Counted from the stretch's first letter, positions 36,985 through 50,325 are shown. The stretch is DNA of 64,000 bases from Strongylocentrotus droebachiensis (GCA_035222895.1 JAVYIG010000168.1:434001-498000), one strand, 5' to 3'. Notes: generated by a model not told the origin, from the sequence alone. Translations and numbers: made by a program.

Positions 36985-39900
36985 ATTTTCCATCATTTTC
37001 AGGAAAGAAAACCCAAAGCGGCGGAAGCGCTTCAAGGACCATGATTTGTGTCTAGCATAGGAAGACTAAGAGTGCATTATATCTGTAAAGATTTAGTTTG
37101 CCAATCACTCATTCGTGTGGGCATCCACTTTCATGCAGCTGCAAACTTGCAGATAAAAAATACAAGGCTTTGAAGAACTATAGAAGAAAGATAAGAAAAC
37201 CAAATCGGCCCTCTTTGAAAGACATTCATCATCAGTTCAAAACGTCACGCAAGATAGATTTTCAGTTCATTGACATGCGTTTCTTTGCCTTTCATATTTT
37301 GATTTTTTTTTCTTTCTGTTTTGTTTAAAAAAAATGAGTGTAAAGAATCTTTCTGTGGTGCGTCATATCCTGTTATTCAGGAAACATAACTATCAAACTT
37401 TGATAGAGTGTGGAATGAGCGTTACACATGAATGTCAAAAAACCATTGACATACAAATACATTCATATTCATCAACAATTGTTCCCGTTCTTATTAGGAT
37501 ATTTCATCATTCATTGCATAAACTTTTACTTTGTTCTGTTGCAAAGTTTCTTGTAAAATAGAAAGAAGATTTGGCCTCTTTTTGGCCACTGCTATACATG
37601 TCACTTTCATTTATTTTTAATCAAAATTTGATATGTAGTTTTGAAAATATGAAATAGAAAAACTTACATTAAATCCTATTGTAATTTACATTATGAATGT
37701 TTCTCTCAATTTTTTTCTTCTCAAATTGCTTTTTCAAATGACCTAAAACAAGTTGTCTTGTAAGTAGGGATTGCATTGTTTGAACTGAACGATTAAGTCC
37801 TTATTTTTTAAGTGAAGAGTATTTTACAGAGATAAACATTTTGTGGAATTCAGGCTCTTCAAATCATTCAAACATTCATATGTCATTTGAATGCCATGTC
37901 ATATACAAATTAGTTTGAAACACTTCATTTCCACTTCACAAGGCAATCTTATTTCTTATTAACGATTTCCTCAGGATTGTGTTGTCTCTTAAAATGAGGC
38001 AATCAGACTAGTTGAAAATAATTTCAATGCTAGCTGCACCACAGACCATCATCTGAAGAAATCTAATAAACTCATCATTGTGAAATAGACAATTTATTTT
38101 GGGCCAGAAAGGCAGTTTATTTTTTTGATGAAACAATTTGTTTTCTCCACTTGGGATACACAATCACATCAGCTTGTACTAATATTGCTCTAACTTGCTG
38201 TCAAATACCCAAAGTGCGTTGTAGCATTCCTGAAATAGACATTATTTTTAGTTTAATCTCCATTTCTCTATCTTCGCCAGATGGTTATGAGACAAATATC
38301 AATATCTCGCCCTTGTCATAACAAGAATTCTCAGAGGAAGGATTTCCTGAGTTATGAGCTCTTCCAATCTGCGTCCTAAGGTGTGAAATTCAAACATCAG
38401 AATCATCATATCCTCTCCATCCCACTGTCATATTGGCTTTAGGCAATTCATATATTAAATGTTGTTATTTAAAGATAACTCCGTTTGCGCAGAAAGCAGA
38501 ACGAAGCAGATGAATTAGATAACCATACAGAATAGAATCATTGTGGTGCGTGAAGCAAATGAATGCATATTAGCTTAACTCTTGATATTTAGCAAGTCTC
38601 CTTGATTTGATTCAATCACCCAGGTGTCGATTTGCACAATTGAGTCGGGAGAAAGCCGAAAGGATTTTGGCAGCCTCTTGATTGACCCCCGGCAAAACTG
38701 ATGATGGCTTATTAAAATATGAAAGCTCGCGCATTGGGAAGCCCCAGGTTAAAGAATTTTCCAAGTTAGAGATGTTTTTCTTCACTTGAAAACATGCATT
38801 GTATGTCTAGGTTGCTGACAGGCATTGGTTAATTATTCTTAAAGCAATGTAGAGGTATTTTTTGCTCGATAATGTGCTGGTTGCTGAATTTCTTTTATTA
38901 TTCAGTCCTAGGCATCCAAAGCGATGCCTTGCATTTTCATTCTCTAGAGGATCATACACTGAAACATCACCAATTAATGTCACGGTATCTGAAAGGTGAC
39001 AAAAACCTGCCTTAATCACGGTAGCAAATATCTGACATAGACAATAAAAGTGATACGTACAAATTGATATATAAAAAACTTATCTCAATCTGACCATTAA
39101 GGTTCTGCTGAAACATTATTAAACTTATTCCAGTCTTATTGAGTTAGCTTTCAATCTGCGTTATTTTAGGAAGATGTCTTCTAATTTTTGCAGGAGGCGT
39201 TTTTCTCATCCTGAGTTAAGAACTATGAAAGGAAATGGAAGATATGGTGTCGCAACACGTATCTCAAGTTCAGTAGAATAAATTAAAGTTGCAGCTGAAT
39301 TTGATGTGTTTACCCATTTAAATATACAATTAGTAAATGCTTTTATGGGTTAGTTGCCAAAGCACACAATTGCAGTAAGCAAAACTGAGCACCTTGATAT
39401 GTTTCAAAGTGATGTAAGTTGAATAGAAAATCAAACACGAGAGCTGTCTCATATAATCATAGTTTCAACTTATTTATTCAACCCTTCCTTGAACTAGTGT
39501 ATCCAATCACAGTAAAAAAAAAAATATTTAAACAAAATTTAGATTCTAAAGCCATGGCAATTTGTTTAAATAGTCATTGAAAGTTGCGCTGAAAAAAACT
39601 GAACTAAGTATTCTAATTATACAGTAGTCATTAATGCATTCCTCTCTTCTATGTGGAGTTGTAAAGTACAGTGAATAGGTAAAACATTAGAATGTAGAAA
39701 TGCATAGAAATGGCATCCATTTAGAAAATATCAGCATAAAATGTTACAGTGCAATTAAACTTCATAAATCCAAGTAGGAAAAATATCATCCCTGTCTCCT
39801 GATAAAACTCTGACATGAATGGATAAAGCAACTAAACAATATTGAATAAGATGATAATACAATCACCAGTCCAGTGCATAGATAAGATAAAACATACCAG

Positions 39901-40334
39901 AATTAAATTCAGCACTGGATGGAGCACGATACCATTCCTTTCCAAAATAATAAGTTCACATCTAACAAAGATTAAATTCAGGACAACATCTTGTTCACCA
40001 TCTTCCCGCTTTGCTTTACAAAAATGCAAGCAATTATGATCATCTACAGAAAATGGTGATATTGATAGTCCTAGCATTTTTGTGTATCGACTAAAAAAAA
40101 AATGATTCTCCTTCTTTGAGAAGATGCAATCAGAAAAACATTTCAGGAATTAACATTTCAAGCAGTACAGGAACTGAATAACTTGAAACACAAGAAGGAA
40201 TCAGCAAATACAACAAAAATTGTGGATCATACACTTTTTGTTTGCAAGTGATGGTATTTGATTGCACAAATGATGAAGTCCACTATTCTTTGAAGTAAGC
40301 TGAGAATGTGAGGCGTTTTGCAGGTTTCTTACCT
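36985..40334. other. Non-genic stretch
   Basis: AT-rich; frames of 60-81 codons without motifs. No repeat boundary or RNA gene recognised. Confidence 0.5.
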
Positions 40335-40800
40335 TTTTCAATCTGGAGAGATGCTGTTCTTGGATGCTACGAGGCTTTGTGAGCCGAGAAGATTCCTCTC
40401 CGTGTTGGTATCCGTTAAGTTGCTTGCGTGTCTGGTTGATAAAAAATGCTGCCTACCACTACTCTCACGCTTCTTTTGAAGCTTGCAGAAACCTTTTTTT
40501 CTTCAGTCACATGCTACCAGTCACTCAGAGAAACAAGCAGCCAATCAGGTGAAGGCATGGCCACTCCAGACCACGCCTCTCTCTCTCTTAAAAGTGACGG
40601 AGGATGTGTGAGTGCAAGAGTGAGAGAGAGCATGAGAGGGAGGGAGGGAGGGAGAGAGTGGAGCAGAGAGAGCACGGACAGGAAGTTGTGTGAGGGAGAT
40701 GTATAATGGCGGTTGTTGTTGTTGTTGTCGTTGGTGATGTGTGTGTCCGTCATGGCTGAGTATTGGTAGCGAGAGGTGGATGACAGACAATTGAGCAGTG
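40335..40800. promoter_or_regulatory. GC/CpG-richer stretch with GA and GTT repeats, possible promoter
   Basis: Less AT-rich than its flanks, with (GA)/(GGGA)n at about 40618-40672 and (GTT)n at about 40712-40728. Together with 41395-41750 it marks the only broad GC-richer area in the middle of the window. Frames on both strands are repeat-driven. Promoter identity is an inference from base composition only. Confidence 0.25.
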
Positions 40801-41394
40801 TGAAGATGGTGATAGAGAAGGCTGTGAATGAGAGTCTAGGGCTTTCAGACCCCAGTGTGCTGCTAATTGTTTAATAGTCTTGGGTTGGTGCTGGATAAAA
40901 GAAGGTTGTTGTTAGAAAAAAATGGGATTTTTGTACCACAAGGGGGAAGAGCAAAGACTACAAGGTTTTTATTTGAAAGATGGTTATAGTGAGCACAATA
41001 TTTGTTAATTGCTATTGGAAAGAAAGGAGGAGACGGTTGAAATTAAGCACCATGTAAAATCAAAATGAATACTGGTAGACAGGAAGATTAAACAGAGCAA
41101 GAAAAGAGAGATGAAGAGGTAAACAAAAGAAAACATGGAAAGTAATAATGAAATTTAGAGATGAGAAAAGAACACATGAAAAACAGAGTAACTGGCATGT
41201 GTTTAAAAATGGTATGAGAATTATAGCATTTCAAGATGAAAGATTTGAATTTAATTCTTATAACAAAATCAAGTCATTGTACAAAAGTTGTATTTTTTAA
41301 AATTCTTTGACCACTCATCTACCTAATCTCTAAAGTCTTATAATGCCAGTGTCGAAAGACTTTTAATTGCTGTCTCGTTTGAGTTATCATCTAT

Positions 41395-41750
41395 CTCTCG
41401 TCATAGAGTGGGTATCTTTATCCATCTGTGCTGGCGTTCTCCATCCACAGTCTCCTTCGGCAGACTACCAACTTTAGTAGAGCCCCTCACTGAGCGAGCA
41501 GAGCACACTACTCTCCTGGTACTACTACTCCTCCTCCTCCTTAATGACTCGATAGCTCTGAGCCAATTCACTCCCCGGTATCATAGAGCGCTTCTCGCTG
41601 CGTCGCGCTTCACAACCCACCTGTTTGTTTGGCTAAGAAGGATGTTGCGCATTCGCAGAATTGACAGCTCGCGACAAAAGAAGAAAAAAAGAGGGGGGAA
41701 CCATGCTCTGCATCGCTATGCTATGAACCCCCATTTCAAACGGTTCTGAA
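41395..41750. promoter_or_regulatory. GC/CpG-richer stretch, possible promoter or 5' UTR exon
   Basis: Contains several CG dinucleotides (CGCTTCTCGCTGCGTCGCG at about 41588-41606) and CT-rich initiator-like words. A 113-codon frame (41408-41749) has no recognisable domain. It could be a 5' exon of a gene whose body is outside the window. Confidence 0.25.
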
Positions 41751-41759
41751 ATCGATATC

Positions 41760-44700
41760 CGTTTGATGTGCAAGTAATGCAATGTTCATGAAATGAGCCC
41801 TCGGATCCAGCAAATAGACGGGGTAAATACATGTCCACATCGGGTAGGGATGACATTAGGGATGCACGGTATGAGCTCTGTCGTGCAAAGAGTAGCGCTA
41901 TGTTGATAGTGCCTTGTTGATTGATCTAATTGTAGTTTTCCCTGGAGAAAGCTTTTTGTTGTTGTTGTTGTTGTTGGAGCTAGACCGGTGGTATAGACTG
42001 ATCAGAGAGATGAATATCAACTAGATGATGAAAGGAATCACATTTGATTTGCAGAGTATTGTCCCGATTACTTTGCATCATAGTTTTCACATATTCAAAA
42101 CTTTTTTTTCTTGGTAAAAGATAAAGACATTCCAAGAAAAGATAAATACACACAATTCCAAAGATTATGAGTAACTAATATCAATCTCGATCTACTGTTA
42201 TTTTTGCTGTATTCAATCCTAATTTTTAGTTTATAAAAAATAAATTGTTATTGAATATAATGAAATTTGTTATTATTGTGAAGAGATGGCTTAATCTGCC
42301 ACAGAAATTTAGCCAAAATATGAATCCTGACAATTAACAAGACAAAAAGGATTTAAAAAAAAAAATCATTTTAAAGTTGAAAATTGGTTCATCACCAGCC
42401 AGACTACAATTTGTTGTTTGTTTTATTGTTGATGATGTACTTAATGTATTTGAATTGAATGAATGGGTGAATAATTGACAAGTCAGTCAAACACTTCTTT
42501 ATCATCCACTATAAATCAATTCAGAAAATCATTTTGAGGCAGAGATATTCTGCATCTGAACTATTATATATTTAATAAATAAACTGACTACTTCCAAAGA
42601 GCCACTTGAAATACAGACTATGTTAAAGGGGCTTTTGCACAACATTTGCCAACTTTAATTTTCTTTCATATTTCACTACTCTGAGCTTGCGATTAGCTTT
42701 ACCAAGGTTTCTCAACTCTGCTAAAATGGCTTCATAATCCAGATTGCTTTTGGTGGAGTAGATACACTATACATAATTCTCCGCAGTTGACCTAACAAAC
42801 CCATCAAAGACAATTCATTTTTTATGTCGTCAGTGTTTGAAGGAAAGCACTCCAGGCTCTGCTGTCAACACCTTAAAGAAAAAAATTGAACGCTGAGGCG
42901 CAAAAAGATGGGTTAGGATCGCAAAATACATAATTGTTGAACTCCATATTGTTATTGAAGTAGACCCATCCCATTAGGATATGGAGGTAGTAGTGTGTTT
43001 GATTATGATACCTTGATTAGATTTATGTTTAACAATAATGAGGCTAGTCTAAGAGTCCTAGAGTAGGGTGTATACCGTGATCTCAATTTCCTTTGAGACA
43101 TTTCCACTAGAATTTCACCAGAAATCACGAATAGAATATTGAATGATCTCACACATATATCTTTTGATACACTTAGAACAATGTCAGACTATATTTTACA
43201 CATTTCATGCCAACTTTCTCGCTGCCAAAAACTGTACTTTAGCTTTAAATCTACCAAGAAGCAGACAAGCACATATGTAATAGCCAAAAACACATCCCCC
43301 CATAGTGGCCCAAAGTCAATTTTCAGACAAAAAAAAAATGCATTACTTGTTGTTCTTTTTCTTCAGGGCCTATTCAAGTTTCCTTCCTTTTATCCGGTCA
43401 AGTAATCTTAGATTTCAACGAAAGAAGACCTATCGCTTATCAATTTCAGTGTTTTTTTAATTTCGAGATTGATGTTGCCTGGACTTGTGAGTGCTTATTA
43501 CCCTAAATATAGACACAACAGCTGCATTAGTGCTTACTCGTATGTTAACAAAAAGGAAGTTAAAGCTGAGAACGAAGAAGGCATTAAAGGTTTTAGAAAA
43601 TGTTTGAAAATTAAATTTGTAGTTCTAAATTTGATGTTGCCAAGACTTGCAGGTAATTAATATCCTTATTAAAGACACAGCATCTTTATGAATCAATAGA
43701 ACTTCAAATATGCTGTGATAAAAAATTAAAAAAGGTATTAAAGGAGTTATTGATTTCATTCAAAAACAAATTGTTGGAAATTCCATCCAAAAACTTAAGG
43801 AAAGCAAGATCTGTGGATGGTGACAATTTTGTGGAATTGTAAAGAAAATGAAAATAACTCCTTTCGAATGAAGTTATTTATGACTTTTAGCATTGTTTGT
43901 TCAATGTTACCAAATACATTCTTTGTTTGAAATTAAAATCACTTTCCTCTTTAATACTCAGTATTTTATATGATAAGATGTATTGATAAGTAATTCACCT
44001 CCACTCTAGAAATTGTCGGAATGTAAAAGTTTATTTTATCCAAATCTTATATATACGCTAATCAATATTATTGTTTGCTCAACAGCATTTAAAAAGGCTC
44101 TCAGTGAATCGCATCAAGCGATTCTGTTATAAAAGTGTAAGAAATCCACCGAAATATATTAGTCACATTTTTTTCTTTTTAGTAGATAAATTCGCACAAT
44201 TCTGATTTGTTATTTACTTTTCTGAGTGTTGTGATAAGCAAAAAACTGTTTTAAGTTGTTTAAATATCAAGAAAATCATCTACTTTCTATATTTTCTTTC
44301 GATTTTCACAATGTTTGCGAACCTCTTTATACCTTTAATCAGTGAATACAACAAAAATGCTTTTTTAGAAGTTGTCTATATCCAAATGCTAAACATGAAA
44401 AACACTTGTATATCCTCCTGAGATATCTCCGTTACCTGTGACACTCATCAGTACTTTTCCTTCTTCCTTTTTCTTTTTGATATGAATATGAATTACATAT
44501 GCTACATGTATTCACACAAGAGTGATTATCCCAGTAGATCCACCTACACTTTCCCATCTTACTTATCCCGAGGGCAAATATGAAAATCGCAAGTTTCCTC
44601 TTTTTTGGGAAGCATAATGTCAATTTTCTTCAGAAGGTTAAGGAGATGGGTAAACTGAGAAAGCATTGGTGTGATGTGTCCCAGATGTGCTGCCATATTT

Positions 44701-45316
44701 ATATGCAATATGATGTTGATTTCAGTTTCAGGAGATAATGATAAGGTCTGTTTTCTTTATTCAAACTCCTGAAATAAATAATTAAAGGATCAATTTCTCA
44801 ATAAATTGCATATACAAGATATTTCTGTGATGTTATAATGATATTTATAGTCACTAACATTATATTTTTTTGGAAATTGCACTTCAAGCTAAATATTTGT
44901 CTTATGGGATTAATAATTTGAAATCATAGAAATATTTTCAATGAGCAGTGTTTGTGAAAAAAGTCTTTGTAGTACTATTTATAGCGATGGCTTCAGAAGG
45001 AATGATATAATATAAATATGAGGCAATAGAACCAAAAATTCAAAAAGTAGTTAAGAGGCCTTTCAACTGGAATTCATATAATAGATCTTTTATGTGCTTT
45101 GAATTTATATCCTTGATTAGTGTCTATGGACCGCTAATATCCTGGATTTAAAAGAATTTTGTGTCAATTAGTAAAATCACAATTTTCTCAACTGAAGAAA
45201 ATGTCATGGAAAAACAAATTGAAAGCATTTTTGTACTCATTCCATTACTGCTTGTGTAGAACTTGAGTTGGTATTATCTATTATGCTATTCAAAACTATG
45301 ACGTTCATGTTGAATC
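41760..45316. other. Non-genic stretch
   Basis: AT-rich DNA with no exon. Two related segments near 43465 and 43627 share GATGTTGCC-xx-GACTTG and following words at about 162-bp spacing, suggesting an old duplication. Confidence 0.5.
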
Positions 45317-45394
45317 GGCCGGTGTGGGCGGTAGAACGCTGGCTTAAACGCTCTTCAAAAAGAACTAGGGCTCTTGCGTTCGATATCCAGGCCA
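45317..45394 (+). repeat. tRNA-derived sequence (SINE head or tRNA pseudogene)
   Basis: GGCCGGTGTGGGCGGTAGAACGC resembles a degraded tRNA 5' half and A box. After about 35 bp, GCGTTCGATATCC at 45376-45388 matches a B box (GGTTCGAnTCC) and is followed by CAGGCC, which could pair with the starting GGCCGG. The intervening arms do not fold into an intact cloverleaf and the A box is broken, so this is not a functional tRNA gene. Confidence 0.55.
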
Positions 45395-46276
45395 GTTTAA
45401 AATCAGGTACATGTACATTCATAATACATGCATGGGAAATCTATCCCCGCGTTTGTGCTAGGCAAAAGACAGGTGTGCGGGAGGCTGCCATGAAAAGATC
45501 ATTTTGTTTCCACAATATCAAGACGCAATGGCCCTCCACATCGCCTTCATGATGTTCAACACATAAAACCCTTCTTTCTTGTGCATTTATGTTCTCGTGC
45601 TATCATTTTTTTACCTTTTAAATAATGTAAACATTCAATCTTAAAGCATTAAAAGGGGAGCGTGGTCTCCGATTTCTGTATTCACAGTCTGCATTCATAT
45701 ATTCTTTATTGTGTTGTATCAGGTGAAAAGCCGGACAACAATCAAGAAATCAAAAGAAAATTGATTTTTGATGAAGAAAGTAGAATTAGCAGGTGGCAGG
45801 GATTATTGTGTTGTAAGCAGGTGGACTGTATTTGGATTGACTTTATAAAGTGCATTTCACTTAGGAAGGAATTAATATTGCAGGGATGTTTTCATTGCTT
45901 ATAAAAACGGGATTAATGCTTGATTTAATTCAGGTGTTTCAAAGATTATCTTTCTGAAAAGATGTGATTACTTCAAGGACCTTCTATGAATGGTTGGATG
46001 AAAATTGCGCTTTTATATGTTAGTCTATTAATTGTGTTAACCCTCCAGTAAAGCATGCTATGCCCCCATCGAGACGAGCAGAAATATATGATTTTTCATA
46101 CGAAAAGCAAATATCTGTACAATGATTTTTTTTCTTTCTAATTGTCTGAATGTCATTTAATGAAAGTTTATGTTAAAGAAAGATTGTTTTAAAGATAGTT
46201 CATATAGCAAAACTGAGGTTTGAGGATAGTTTGCAACCAAAGAATCAGGTCCATTTCCTGTGTGAGTAACATATAA
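45395..46276. other. Non-genic stretch
   Basis: No exon or further repeat recognised; an 80-codon frame at 45662-45904 has no motif. Confidence 0.5.
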
Positions 46277-46570
46277 TAATAATGATGGTGATGATGATGA
46301 TGACGACGACGATAATGATGATGATGATGATGATGACGATGATGAGGATGATGATGAGGATGATGATGATGGTAATGATGATGATGATGATGATGATGAG
46401 GATGATGATGACGACGACGACGATGGTTAGGAGGAGGAGGAGGAGGAGGAGGAGGAGGAGGAGGAGGAGGAGGAGGAGGAGGAGGAGGAGGAGGAGGAGG
46501 AGGAGGAGGAGGAGGAGGAGGAGGAGGAGGAGGAGGAGGAGGAGGAGGAGGAGGAGGAGGAGGAGGAGGA

Positions 46571-46613
<43 letters not shown>

Positions 46614-46655
46614 GTGACGATGATGGTGACGATGATGATGATGACAATGATTGAT
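46277..46655. repeat. Compound trinucleotide array: (GAT)n-(AGG)47-(GAT)n
   Basis: GAT/GAC triplets from 46277 to 46428 flank a perfect, uninterrupted AGG run from 46429 to 46571 (143 bp, about 47 units). GAT triplets follow to about 46655. Frames encoding polyArg/polyPro/polyLeu on both strands are artefacts. The absence of any interruption in the AGG block points to recent expansion, or to assembly uncertainty in length. Confidence 0.95.
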
Positions 46656-46660
46656 GATGA

Positions 46661-48846
46661 TTAATGATAATAAGTAAATAAAATATAAAGGAAGTAACAA
46701 GAAATTAATAAATAAACCACAACAAAAACAACAACAACATTAATAAGTAAAAGTATGAATGTTAAGCTGCCTTTTCTGGATGAACTCCGTTTACACTTCT
46801 GTTGTACACAAGTGATATTAAGTAAGGATGAGCTGGTATCCAATCCACTTAAGAACCAAATCCTACTCATCTCCATTGACTAAAAAGTTTCATATACATT
46901 AGTAAAAAGGGTCACCACTCTCTCATATTGAAACACTGTCAGTTCTTGTTCTTCTCATTCTCCTTCTGATAAGATAATGTTTAGTAATACCATCTCATCT
47001 TATATGAGGATTATGTAAGTTATTGTTTCAATATTGATCAGAGATTATGCGCATCGTCAAACTAACCTTGTTAGGTGTATAGTGCTGTGTGTGCATTTTT
47101 TCTTTCTTCCCAGTGTGTGCTTTTTTATCCTTATTCATTTGCACTTCATCTCTATGAAGTTGCCACTATCTCATCTATTTTTTTTTGGTCTCATACAACA
47201 TAGCTTTCTCCTCAATCTGCCATTCTCATGTTCTATATACAGTATACATTTTGTATTTTGCATCATTAAAGGGTATGCTTCATAAATAATGAAGAGGAAG
47301 ATTGAGAATAGCAGGTCTTTTTTTTTCCTTGTTCCCTTTTCTCTTCCTTATTTTGGGGTGTCCCAGTCCCCATTCACATTATTGTTTTTACTATTAATAT
47401 TTGTTACTTAAATGAAATTAGTAACATACATAAAAAGTGCCATCACACTTTATTCTGTATATTTGTTATATTTATTTTGTCTGTGTTTTTTCTGTTATTC
47501 AACAACATTCAGGTGATCCACTAAACCCTGTAAAGTACCTATAGATGCATATCTTTCTCTTTTCCTCTTTCTCTCTCTCTCTCTCTCTCTATTTCTTAGT
47601 TTCTATTTCTAAATGCTTTTCTTAAATGTTACTTTGAGCATTACACTGTAAAAGTATTCAACCCTGTTTCAGATTGTAATCTCTCTTCATGACCCCTATT
47701 TTCCTTCTGTCTATTCCTCTGTCTTTCCATTTCTCTCTCTCTCTCTGTGTGTCTTTGTCTATCTCTCCCTCCCTCCCCATCTCTCTCCCTCTCTCTCTAT
47801 CTCTCTCTCTCTCTTTCTCCCTCTCTCTCTATCTAACTCTCTTCTGTCCATTTCCATGAATATGTGTTTTATTATTCATTTTCAGTTTCATTTTGCTATC
47901 CCTAGTAATAAGGTATGTAGGCTTTGAGTGCACCTGAAAATCTCTTGTCTTTTTTTACTTTCTCTCCCCCCCCCCCTCCCTCTCTCTGTCTCCATCTTTA
48001 TTGATCTGAACCTTTTCTCTACCTCCCTCTCCCTTCCTCTATACCTGCCTTTCCCTTCCTCTCTACCTCCGTTTCTTTTCAATGTTCTCACTCCGCTTTC
48101 AGCTTGTCATCTTAACGTTAAAAATTCAGTTCCGCAGATAGTACAGCAAGATTGCGCGATCTCCTTCCGGCCGCGGAGAGCCTAAGAAATCTATCCAGAA
48201 ATACCTGCCGTCTTTATGGTTGTTGCCTAGCCTACCTTTGTCTCTTGTTAAGTAATTGTCTGGGAAGGGCAAAAGGTTCTCTCCAGTGAAAAGCTGATCT
48301 CTACTGGCAATTACATTGATATATCCCCATCGTTTAAATGTCATACCTAGTTAAATTCTTCTTAGGTTGCCCTTTGCTGGCAATATAATCCTCACCTGAC
48401 ACTGGTCATCTAATATCTACCCTTTGAAGGTGCCTTCAGTATTTTCTAAAAAGATTATTTTTGTTAAAAGAATATCAACTTATTGAAGTGCAAGAAATGG
48501 CACATCATTGTCTCCATATTAGCTCGAAATGAAAGCTTTAGAAATTCCTACAGGTGAATACTTTTAAACATGACATTCAATTCTAGTATCGAGCGTCACT
48601 GGTTTTGGGGTCAATAAAATAAATAAAGAATTTAATTTCTTTAAAAAGATGAGAAATTAATCATGTAATAATGATATGGATATATATATATACACACACT
48701 CATATGTATATTGCTTTCCTTCTGGAGATAGAACTGAACTGCAATAAAGTTCATTATTTCATGTTAAATGTCATTTGGTTTGATTTTTGCCTATTTCTGT
48801 TAAATCTCTCCATATATCTCTCTTTCTCTCTCTCTCTCTCTCCTCT

Positions 48847-48889
<43 letters not shown>

Positions 48890-49255
48890 CTCTCCTCTTC
48901 TCTCTCTCTCTCTCTCTCTCTCCCTCTCTCCCTTCCTCCCCTCTCCCTTCCTCTCTTTATTTGTCAGATCATTCATCCCATTTATTCATGATTATTTTCT
49001 CTTCATTGAAAAGAAAAATATATTGAATGTGTATACTCAATAATTTATCTAATTATCTCTTTCTTTCCCCATGTGCTGCCCTGTACCATCTGTTGATGTT
49101 CTGTTGTCCTGTTGGATACAATATAGGTAAGTCACTAAATATACTAGACATTTACGTTAGTGGGAAAGGAGGGGGGGGGGGGGAGCACTAAGGACACTAG
49201 AAAATTATGCCAAGATTTTATTGAGGCATTTTTAAAAATAATTCTGTTGAGAAGT
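46661..49255. other. Non-genic stretch with three pyrimidine microsatellites
   Basis: (TC)n-rich blocks lie at 47564-47592, 47732-47836, 47941-48080 and 48815-48958, with a C run at about 47967. Frames over them are Ser/Leu low complexity. No exon was recognised in the remainder. Confidence 0.6.
48815..48958. repeat. (TC)n microsatellite
   Basis: About 140 bp of almost pure TC with CTCC and TTCC interruptions, the purest of the pyrimidine blocks in this part. Confidence 0.9.
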
Positions 49256-49276
49256 GAGAGCCATAAGGGCAATAAT
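49256..49276 (+). repeat. Left arm of a GAGCCAGAAGGGCATTAAC-family repeat
   Basis: GAGAGCCATAAGGGCAATAA is a diverged arm. The matching inverted arm is at 50036-50058, about 780 bp away, with two other elements in between. Confidence 0.5.
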
Positions 49277-49281
49277 TGACT

Positions 49282-49922
49282 TACCGTAAATCTCTGTGTA
49301 TAAGGCGCACCCCTATTTTGGGGGAAGGAAAAAAAACAAAAACTTTTTTGTTTTGTTTTGTTGTTGTTTTGTTGCCGAAAACCCACGCAGGGGAAGGACC
49401 TTCATTTCACATCGAGGTGCAGTTGAAGTTGTTAACTTGTCACAAATAATAGTAATAGGCTTCATGATACCAAGTGTCCCACACCAGCCTCATCACATCT
49501 CCTAGCAGAAGCACTGTGTTCTATGCCAAACATCAATAGTCATGCATGATATGAATAGCATCCTCTAAATTTCTGACAATGGAGTACCTAGGATAGAACC
49601 TTGTGGTACAACATTTGTTATAGAAAAAAAATTGAGGAATTATTATTATAAACTACATATTGAGATCTATTAGAAAGATTACTTTCAAACCAAGATGACA
49701 GACAAATTTGAGTGTTGTTGTAGTTTCCGAGTGGTGAGTCAACACACTGATTACTGAGCTGGGAGACATTGCCAGGCATAGCGCCATAAATCGAAACTAA
49801 AAAAAAAAAAAAACTAAAAAAAAAAATAATAATAATTCTGTACCTGTGTATAAGACGCACCCCCGACTTTCAAATTTTTTGGGCGGCAAAAAAGTGCGCC
49901 TTATATACGGAGATTTACGGTA
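49282..49922. mobile_element. TA-flanked inverted-repeat element with ACCGTAAATCTC ends
   Basis: The left end ACCGTAAATCTCTGTGTATAAGGCGCAC pattern is mirrored by GTGCGCCTTATATACGG-AGATTTACGGT at the right (ending 49922), with TA at both junctions. An internal degenerate copy of the terminus (CTGTGTATAAGACGCACCCC) lies at about 49845-49864, making a secondary hairpin with the right end. Termini of this kind occur on non-autonomous DNA elements in many animals. No transposase is present, but a LINE fragment is embedded inside. Confidence 0.7.
49575..49790 (-). pseudogene. Non-LTR retrotransposon reverse transcriptase fragment
   Basis: Read on the minus strand, the segment gives LSSWFESNLSNRSQYVV and, after a frameshift, NVVPQGSILGTPL. 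These match the conserved thumb-proximal W-F-x-S-x-L-x-N-R-x-Q-x-V and VPQGSxLGPLLF motifs of Jockey/CR1/I-type LINE reverse transcriptases. Only about 70 codons survive and the YxDD box and all other domains are absent. The fragment sits inside the TA-flanked element at 49282-49922, so one inserted into or was captured by the other. The clade cannot be told from this length. Confidence 0.7.
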
Positions 49923-50035
49923 GTCAAAGGCGTTGAACTGCTTTGATTCTCCCATTTGTGCACAAAACCACAGAATCATTTTTTTCTGAAAAGTAGGTAC
50001 CATCAGAAAGGCTTGAGATTATATCATTAAACACA

Positions 50036-50058
50036 GAGTTAATGCCTTTCTGGCTCTC
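50036..50058 (-). repeat. Right arm of a GAGCCAGAAGGGCATTAAC-family repeat
   Basis: GAGTTAATGCCTTTCTGGCTCTC, inverted relative to the arm at 49256-49276. Together they bracket the nested elements. Confidence 0.6.
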
Positions 50059-50325
50059 AGCAATGTAATTTGTACAAGACTGATATCACAATGCAAACAG
50101 TTCACATGTTCACAAGTTCACATGTCAAACATGTGGTTTAGTTTACCTTAGAGTGTCACAAAATATGAGATATCAAAATATGCTCATCTGACCGTAATTA
50201 AATACCTAAAATCCCTGAGCTTGCAGGGGCTCCCATATTTTTGGGTACATAATGAAGTTTCCCTGGAGAGGGATGTCAAGGAGTACGTGGGGATGTTGAG
50301 GAGAATATGTCAGGTTCTCGTGGAT

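Noticed and set aside
45317-45394. Functional tRNA gene
   Set aside because: A box is degraded and no intact cloverleaf can be drawn; it looks SINE-derived.
46189-46700. Long frames on both strands encoding polyPro, polyLeu, polyArg and polyMet
   Set aside because: They are translations of the AGG/GAT triplet array; any frame of a triplet repeat without stops is open.
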